Assembly: GCA_963775315.1 (NCBI GenBank)
Contig: CAVZIN010000004.1
Span: 1 to 64,000 of the forward strand
Source: CAWGHZ01 sp963775315
GTDB taxonomy: Bacteria > Pseudomonadota > Alphaproteobacteria > MPNO01 > DASWLB01
DNA: 64,000 bases
Reading direction: 5' to 3'
Both the position numbers and the translations under genes were made by a program. Below are positions 59,006 to 64,000 of the stretch, piece by piece (position 1 is the first letter of the stretch; each line of letters begins with the position of its first letter). The notes beneath the pieces are model-generated. The model ran no database searches. It was not told the origin of the DNA and saw only the letters and a program-made list of their open reading frames with translations.

Positions 59006-59908
59006 ATGCCCCGCTCCCGCCCGCCGCTCTACGGCCTCGCCCTCGTGCTCGCCCTCAGCTTCCTGTGGGGGCTGAACTGGCCGGTGATGAAGATCGGGCT
59101 CGCCGAGATTCCGCCGCTCACCTTCCGCGCCACGATGATGATGGCGGGCGGGCCGTGCCTGCTCGCCCTGGTGCGCGCGACCGGTACGTCGATCCGCGTG
59201 GCGCCGGCCAAATGGTGGCCGCTCGTCTACGTTTCGAGCTTCATGATCGTCGGGTGGATGATCCTGAGCGCGCTCGGCCTCCGGCTGATGCAGTCGGGCA
59301 GCGCCTCGATCCTCGCCTTCACCATGCCGGCATGGTCGGCGTTGCTCGGCGCCTGGGTGCTGGGCGAGCGGTTCACGATGCGCCGCGCCCTCGCGCTCGG
59401 GGCCGGGCTCTGCGGCGTGATCGTGCTGGTAAGCCGCGATCCCCGCGCGTTCGGCGGCTCGCTCGCGGGGCCGGCGCTGATGCTCGCCGCGGGCGCGGTG
59501 TGGGGGCTCGGCATCGTGCTGCAGAAGAGCGTGCGCTGGGACATGCCGATCTCGGCGGTCGCCGGCTGGCAGGTGACGCTTTCCGGCGTGATGCTGACCA
59601 CGTCTGCCTTCGCCTTCGAAACGCCGCGGCTTTCCGGGCTTTCCGGGGCGGCGTGGGCGTCGCTCGCCTTCAACGTGTTCGTGATCGCGATTCTCGCCTA
59701 CATCCTGTGGTTCAAGATAATCGAGCTTTATGCGGCGCAAGTTGTCAGCATCTCGGTCTTGCTGACGCCCGTATTCGGCGTCATCCTCGGCAGCCTGATG
59801 CTGGGCGAGCCGGTGGGCTGGCGCGAGGCGGTCGCGCTGGTGCTGATCGTCGCGGCGATCGCGCTGGTGAGTTTCGAGCCGCCGGCGGCGGTGGAGATCG
59901 AGGCATGA
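59006..59908 (+). CDS. EamA-family transporter, intact copy
   Basis: 300 residues, ten hydrophobic helices in two EamA repeats, with FLWGLNWPVMKIG (about 20-32) and GLGIVLQK in the second half. Inner-membrane drug/metabolite transporter, likely exporter; substrate unknown. ATG 59006 is 52 bases after the glycosyltransferase. Stop overlaps the next copy (ATGA). Confidence 0.85.
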   Translation: MPRSRPPLYGLALVLALSFLWGLNWPVMKIGLAEIPPLTFRATMMMAGGPCLLALVRATGTSIRVAPAKWWPLVYVSSFMIVGWMILSALGLRLMQSGSASILAFTMPAWSALLGAWVLGERFTMRRALALGAGLCGVIVLVSRDPRAFGGSLAGPALMLAAGAVWGLGIVLQKSVRWDMPISAVAGWQVTLSGVMLTTSAFAFETPRLSGLSGAAWASLAFNVFVIAILAYILWFKIIELYAAQVVSISVLLTPVFGVILGSLMLGEPVGWREAVALVLIVAAIALVSFEPPAAVEIEA

Positions 59909-60824
59909 GGGGTGAAGGCCGCAGCGCGGCGGTCGGCTTGGCCATGGTCCTGACGCTCAGCCTGATCTGGGGCGTCAACTGGCCCGTCCTCAAGGTGGGG
60001 ATGACCGAGATCCCGCCCTGGACCTTCCGCTCGATCATGCTCGGGCTGGGCGGGCCGCTCCTGCTGCTGGTGGTCCACCTGTCGGGCACCGACATCCGCG
60101 TGCCCCGAGATCACTGGCTCAAGCTGTTCGGCGTTTCTCTGCCGATGATCGTGATCTGGACTCTTTTTCCGGTTATGGAATTCGCCTCGTGCGGTCGTCC
60201 GACGCGGTGATCCTCGCCTATTCCATGCCGGCCTGGTCGGCGCTGTTCGGCGCGCTATTCCTCGGAGAGCGCTTCACCCAGCGCCGCGCGGCAGGGCTCG
60301 CCTGCGGGCTCGCCGGCGTGTTCGTGCTGGTCAGCCGAGCGTTCGACGCGCTCGGAACCTCGGTTCTCGGCCTTATTCTGCTGGTTCTCGCCGCCATGCT
60401 GTGGGCGCTCGGCATCGTGGCGCACAAGCTGGTCACCTGGCGCATGCCGACCGACGCCGTCGCCGGCTGGCAGGTGACGCTGGGGGCGCTGCCGACCATC
60501 GCCGGCGCGCTGCTGATCGAGCACGTCGATTTCGCGCGCGTCTCGCTCGCCGCCTGGGGGGCCGAGGCGTTCAACGTGGTGATCATCGCGGTCGGCGGCT
60601 ATATCCTCTGGTTCCGCATCATGACGATCTTCTCGGCGACCGTGGTCGGCGTCGCCATCCTCCTCGCCCCCGTGATCGGCGTGCTGGCGGGGGCGATCCT
60701 GCTGGCCGAGCCGGTGGGGTGGCGCGAGCTCGTGGCGCTCGGGCTGATCGTCACCGCGATCGGGCTGGTGATCTTCGAACCCGCCCCCGCCACCGCGCAG
60801 CCGGCGGCCGAGCCGGCGGAGTAG
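59905..60824 (+). pseudogene. EamA-family transporter, frameshifted copy
   Basis: Tandem paralogue of the previous gene. From ATG 59905 the frame runs to WTLF, then shifts at a T-run (60164-60168): adding one T restores WTLFSGYGIRLVRSSDAVI and the remainder to TAG at 60822-60824, giving about 306 residues with ten helices. A -1 indel in a homopolymer. As written, the first frame ends at 60210 after three membrane helices. Confidence 0.8.
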
Positions 60825-60827
60825 GCC

Positions 60828-61688
60828 TCAGCCAGCGGGCGCGACCGGCAAATTGTCGATCAGCCTCGTGCGGCCGAGCCAGGCGGCGGCGAGCACCCGG
60901 GCCGGCCGGTCCACCGAAGCGAGCGGCGCGAGGGTCTCGGCGTCGCACACCGCGACATAGTCGATTCGCGTGAAGCCCGCGGCGAGCAACTCCGCCTCGG
61001 CCCTCGCGGTCTCGCCCGCGACCGGCGTGCGCCCGTCGGCAAGGCGGGCGGCCATTCCGGCGAGGGTGCGGTAAAGCGTCGGCGCGACCTTGCGCTCGGC
61101 GGGAGCGAGATAGGCGTTGCGCGACGAGAGGGCGAGCCCGTCGGCGGCGCGGGCGGTCGACACGCCGACGATCTCGACCTCGAGATCGAGGTCGCGGGCG
61201 AGCCGGCGGATCACCTGGAGCTGCTGGTAGTCCTTCTCGCCGAAGAAGGCGGCATCGGGCCGCGCCTGGTTGAGCAGCTTTGCGACCACAGTCGCGACGC
61301 CGGCGAAATGGCCGGGCCGGTGCGCGCCGCACAGCCCTTCAGTGAGGGCCGAGACGGTGACGGTGGTCGCGAACCCTTCCGGGTACATCTCGGCCGCGTC
61401 GGGCGCGAACAGCGCATCGCACCCGGCGGCCGCGAGCTTCGCGGCGTCGCCCAACTCGTCGCGCGGGTAGGCGGCGAAATCTTCGCTCGGGCCGAACTGG
61501 CGCGGGTTGACGAACAGGCTGGCCACCACCCGGGCGCAGCGCTCGCGCGCCGCGGCGACGAGCGAGAGGTGCCCCTCATGGATCGCCCCCATCGTCGGCA
61601 CCAGCCCGACCGGCCCGTCCTTGCGGAAATCCGCGACGGCGGCGCGCAGCGCCGCCACCGTGCGGAGGGTTTCGAGGGTCGCGGTCAC
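60828..61688 (-). CDS. panC: Pantoate-beta-alanine ligase
   Basis: 286 residues. PTMGAIHEGHLSLV (about 31-44) is the HxGH nucleotidyl motif, FVNPRQFGPSEDF the ATP loop, FFGEKDYQQLQVIRRL (about 148-163) and SSRNAYL (about 186-192) the KMSKS-like and pantoate regions. Joins pantoate and beta-alanine to pantothenate using ATP. GTG start overlaps the panB stop (GTGA at 61685-61688). Confidence 0.95.
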   Translation of the reverse strand: MTATLETLRTVAALRAAVADFRKDGPVGLVPTMGAIHEGHLSLVAAARERCARVVASLFVNPRQFGPSEDFAAYPRDELGDAAKLAAAGCDALFAPDAAEMYPEGFATTVTVSALTEGLCGAHRPGHFAGVATVVAKLLNQARPDAAFFGEKDYQQLQVIRRLARDLDLEVEIVGVSTARAADGLALSSRNAYLAPAERKVAPTLYRTLAGMAARLADGRTPVAGETARAEAELLAAGFTRIDYVAVCDAETLAPLASVDRPARVLAAAWLGRTRLIDNLPVAPAG

Positions 61689-62530
61689 CGCGCGGGCGAG
61701 CGGTCCCGGGCGCCCGCGGGATGGAACACGTGCTCCGGCCCCGGAAAGCGGCGGGCGCGCACGTCGCGCGCATAGGCCTCGACCGCTATCTCGATGGCGT
61801 CGCCGAGCTCAGCGTAGCGCCGGACGAAGGACGGGGTGAAGTCGGAGAAGAGGCCCAGCAGGTCCTCGCAGACCAGAACCTGCCCGTCGCAGGCGGGCGA
61901 GGCGCCGATGCCGATGGTCGGCACCGCGACCGCCTCGGTCACCTCGCGCGCCACCTCCTCGATCGTGCCCTCGATCACCATCGCGAAGGCCCCGGCGTCG
62001 GCGATGGCCTTGGCGTCCGCCATCACCTCGGCCGCGCCGGCCGCGTCGCGCCCCTGGATGCGATACCCGCCATAGGCGTTGACCGACTGCGGCTTGAGCC
62101 CGACATGGCCGAGCACCGGCACGCCGCGCTGGGCGAGGAAGGCGACGGTCGGCGCCATCTCGGCCCCGCCCTCGAGCTTGACGGCCTGTGCGCCGGTCTC
62201 GGCGAGCACGCGGGCCGCGTTGCGATAGGCCTGGGCGGGCAATTCCTGATAGCTGCCGAACGGCAGGTCGACCGCCACGCAGCCACGATGCGAGCCCCGC
62301 ACCACCGCCGCTCCGTGCGCGATCATCATGTCGAGCGTGACGGGCAGGGTGGAATCGAACCCATACACCACCATCCCCAGCGAATCGCCGACCAGCAGTA
62401 GGTCGACGTGCGGGTCGAGGAAGCGCGCCATCGGCGCGGTGTAGCAGGTCAACGAAACGATGGGCTCGCCCCCCTTGCGGGCGACGAGCTGCGGGATCGA
62501 GATGCGCTTGGCGCGGCTTGGCGTGCTCAC
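61685..62530 (-). CDS. panB: 3-methyl-2-oxobutanoate hydroxymethyltransferase
   Basis: 281 residues from GTG 62530. LTCYTAPMARFLD, VGDSLGMVVYGFDSTLPVTLDMM cut to GDSLGMVVYG (metal Asp), KLEGG near 118 and GIGASPACDGQVLVCED in part (GIGASPACDGQVLV) identify PanB. It makes ketopantoate from ketoisovalerate with methylene-tetrahydrofolate, the first step of pantothenate synthesis; panC follows directly. Confidence 0.95.
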   Translation of the reverse strand: MSTPSRAKRISIPQLVARKGGEPIVSLTCYTAPMARFLDPHVDLLLVGDSLGMVVYGFDSTLPVTLDMMIAHGAAVVRGSHRGCVAVDLPFGSYQELPAQAYRNAARVLAETGAQAVKLEGGAEMAPTVAFLAQRGVPVLGHVGLKPQSVNAYGGYRIQGRDAAGAAEVMADAKAIADAGAFAMVIEGTIEEVAREVTEAVAVPTIGIGASPACDGQVLVCEDLLGLFSDFTPSFVRRYAELGDAIEIAVEAYARDVRARRFPGPEHVFHPAGARDRSPAR

Positions 62531-62641
62531 GAACGGACCCTCCGGCGCGGGGAGGGCGAGTCCTAGCGCCTTTTTTGCGGGTGCGAAAGGATTTTGCCCC
62601 GGCCCTCAAGGGCGTATGTAGGACGCTGACAGGAGGGGGAA

Positions 62642-64000
62642 ATGGCGCAGGCACGGGTTTTAATCTGGCGGGCCGTTGCGGCCTGTGCCCTGATCGTCCT
62701 CGCAGGCTGTGCCGGCTCGGAGGCACCGCCGCTGCCCAAGCGGCACATGGTCGTGGCGGCGAACCCGCTGGCGGCGGAGGCCGGGCGCCAGATCCTGCGG
62801 GAGGGCGGCAGCGCGGTCGACGCGGCGATCGCGGTGCAGATGGTCCTGACGCTGGTCGAGCCGCAATCGTCGGGCATCGGAGGCGGCGCGTTCCTGGTCG
62901 AGTACGACCACGCCTCGGGCCGGATCGACACGTATGACGGGCGCGAAACGGCGCCCAGTGCCGATAGCGCGAACCTGTTCCTCGGCCCGGATGGCAAGCC
63001 TCGGCGGTTCCCCGAGGTGATGGCGGGCGGGCTCGCGGTCGGGGTGCCGGGCGCCGTACGTATGCTGGCGCTGGCCCACCGCGATCATGGCAAGCTGCCC
63101 TGGAAGGCTTTGTTCCAGCCGGCCATCGCCCTTGCCGACCACGGGTTCGCGATCTCGCCCCGGCTCTATGGCGAGCTCAAGTCCGACCGGTTCATGGCGC
63201 GCTTCCCGGCCGCCGCGTCCTATTTCCTGCAGCCGGATGGCACGCCGAAGCCGATCGGCACCGTCCTCCGCAACCCCGACCTCTCGCGCGCGCTCACGCG
63301 CATCGCGGACGAGGGGCCGGATGCGTTCTACACCGGCGTCATGGCCGACGACATCGCCGCCGCGGTCCAGGCGGCGCGGATGAATCCCGGCGGCCTCACT
63401 GCCGCGGACATCACCGCCTACCGCGCGGTGAAGCGGCCGCCCGTCTGTGGCTTCTACCGGAGCTGGCGCGTCTGCGGCATGGGGCTGCCCAGCTCCGGCG
63501 CGATCTCGACCATCGAGACGCTGCGCCTGCTCGAGCCGTTCGACCTCGCGCGGCTGGCGCCGGGCTCGGTCCTCGCCGTCCATCTGATCTCCGAGGCCGA
63601 GAAGCTCGCTTACGCCGATCGCGACGCGTATCTCGGCGATCCCGCCTTCGTGCGGGCGCCGGTCGCCGCGCTGCTCGACAGCCACTACCTCGCCGAGCGG
63701 GCGAAGCGGATTTCGGCCGCGCGCTCGATGGGCAAGGCGGAACCGGGCCTTCCCGAGCCCACGCCGGAAGGCGCGCCGCCGCCCGTCCATTCCACCAGCC
63801 ATGTCAGCATCGTCGACGATTTGGGCGACGCGGTCGCGATGACGACGACCGTCAACACCCCGTTCGGCTCGCACCTTCTGGTGCACGGCTTCCTGCTCAA
63901 CAACGAGCTGCTGGATTTCGCCTTCCGGCACGCGATCGACGGCACGAAGGCGCCCAACCGGCCGGGGCCCGGCAACCGGCCGCTGTCCTCGATGGCGCCG
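62642..64000 (+). CDS. Gamma-glutamyltransferase, lipoprotein type (partial at 3' end)
   Basis: 453 codons visible, running off the window. Residues 1-22 are a lipoprotein signal with lipobox LAGC. The GGT fold follows: AAEAGRQILREGGSAVDAAIA in part (GGSAVDAAIA), SSGIGGGAFLV near 77-87, and the Thr nucleophile of autocleavage in HSTSHVSIVD. It hydrolyses or transfers the gamma-glutamyl group of glutathione in the periplasm. AGGAGGGGGAA precedes the ATG. Confidence 0.85.
   Translation, partial: MAQARVLIWRAVAACALIVLAGCAGSEAPPLPKRHMVVAANPLAAEAGRQILREGGSAVDAAIAVQMVLTLVEPQSSGIGGGAFLVEYDHASGRIDTYDGRETAPSADSANLFLGPDGKPRRFPEVMAGGLAVGVPGAVRMLALAHRDHGKLPWKALFQPAIALADHGFAISPRLYGELKSDRFMARFPAAASYFLQPDGTPKPIGTVLRNPDLSRALTRIADEGPDAFYTGVMADDIAAAVQAARMNPGGLTAADITAYRAVKRPPVCGFYRSWRVCGMGLPSSGAISTIETLRLLEPFDLARLAPGSVLAVHLISEAEKLAYADRDAYLGDPAFVRAPVAALLDSHYLAERAKRISAARSMGKAEPGLPEPTPEGAPPPVHSTSHVSIVDDLGDAVAMTTTVNTPFGSHLLVHGFLLNNELLDFAFRHAIDGTKAPNRPGPGNRPLSSMAP

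Overview
The window is GC-rich (roughly two-thirds GC by eye) bacterial DNA, densely coded, with alphaproteobacterial habits: overlapping starts and stops (ATGA/GTGA), many GTG and TTG starts, and small extragenic palindromes of the GTCATCCCGG type. Gene content (TRAP transporters, many amidohydrolases and VOC dioxygenases, an APS-reductase-type sulfur cluster) fits a Rhodospirillales- or Hyphomicrobiales-like heterotroph. The exact genus cannot be read from the sequence.

Layout. (1) 1-6.2 kb: right-hand part of an integrative or plasmid-like element, with small phage-like genes, a primase/RepA-type helicase followed by an iteron-like array, a serine recombinase flanked by palindromes, and an AT-richer DUF4238 gene. 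(2) 6.4-13.6 kb: chromosomal genes: manganese catalase interrupted by an in-frame amber codon, secreted trypsin-like protease, gluconokinase, a frameshifted outer-membrane beta-barrel, a lipoprotein hydrolase whose start lies inside a strong terminator-like hairpin, a sugar-epimerase-like protein and a tartrate/malate-type dehydrogenase. (3) 13.7-42.4 kb: a large catabolic region that looks built for hydroxylated aromatics. It has four ACMSD/resorcylate-decarboxylase-type amidohydrolases, a molybdopterin enzyme closely resembling the large subunit of pyrogallol-phloroglucinol transhydroxylase, fused to an SCP2-like N-terminus, two class-D flavin monooxygenases, a Baeyer-Villiger-type monooxygenase, two extradiol dioxygenases, three tandem carboxymuconolactone-decarboxylase-like proteins, a TRAP transporter with two binding proteins, an ADP-forming CoA ligase and a glyoxalase-like protein. 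An ECF sigma/anti-sigma pair with an eight-EF-hand periplasmic protein sits inside it. (4) 29.4-32.4 kb, within that region: an AT-rich accessory gene (P-loop ATPase) broken by an intact IS3-type element and a truncated IS5-type element. (5) 42.5-48.3 kb: cupin, response regulator, DMT and MFS exporters, two tandem aldo/keto reductases. (6) 48.4-54.3 kb: assimilatory sulfate reduction cluster (cysI, DUF934, a stand-alone sulfite-reductase half-domain, frameshifted cysG, cysH, cysD; no cysN). (7) 54.6-64 kb: pentapeptide-repeat protein, hydrolase, two glycosyltransferases, two EamA transporters (one frameshifted), panB-panC, and a gamma-glutamyltransferase running off the end.

A working model for region 3: the TRAP system imports a carboxylated or hydroxylated aromatic; amidohydrolase-fold decarboxylases and the Mo transhydroxylase-like enzyme rearrange hydroxyl groups; flavin monooxygenases and extradiol dioxygenases open the ring; the CMD-like proteins and CoA ligase process the products. 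This is inference from gene content.

Four otherwise intact genes carry single-base frameshifts, two of them (near 35525 and 60166) in homopolymer runs, the others near 9603 and 51305; one gene carries an amber codon. Either the sequence has indel errors or several genes are decaying.
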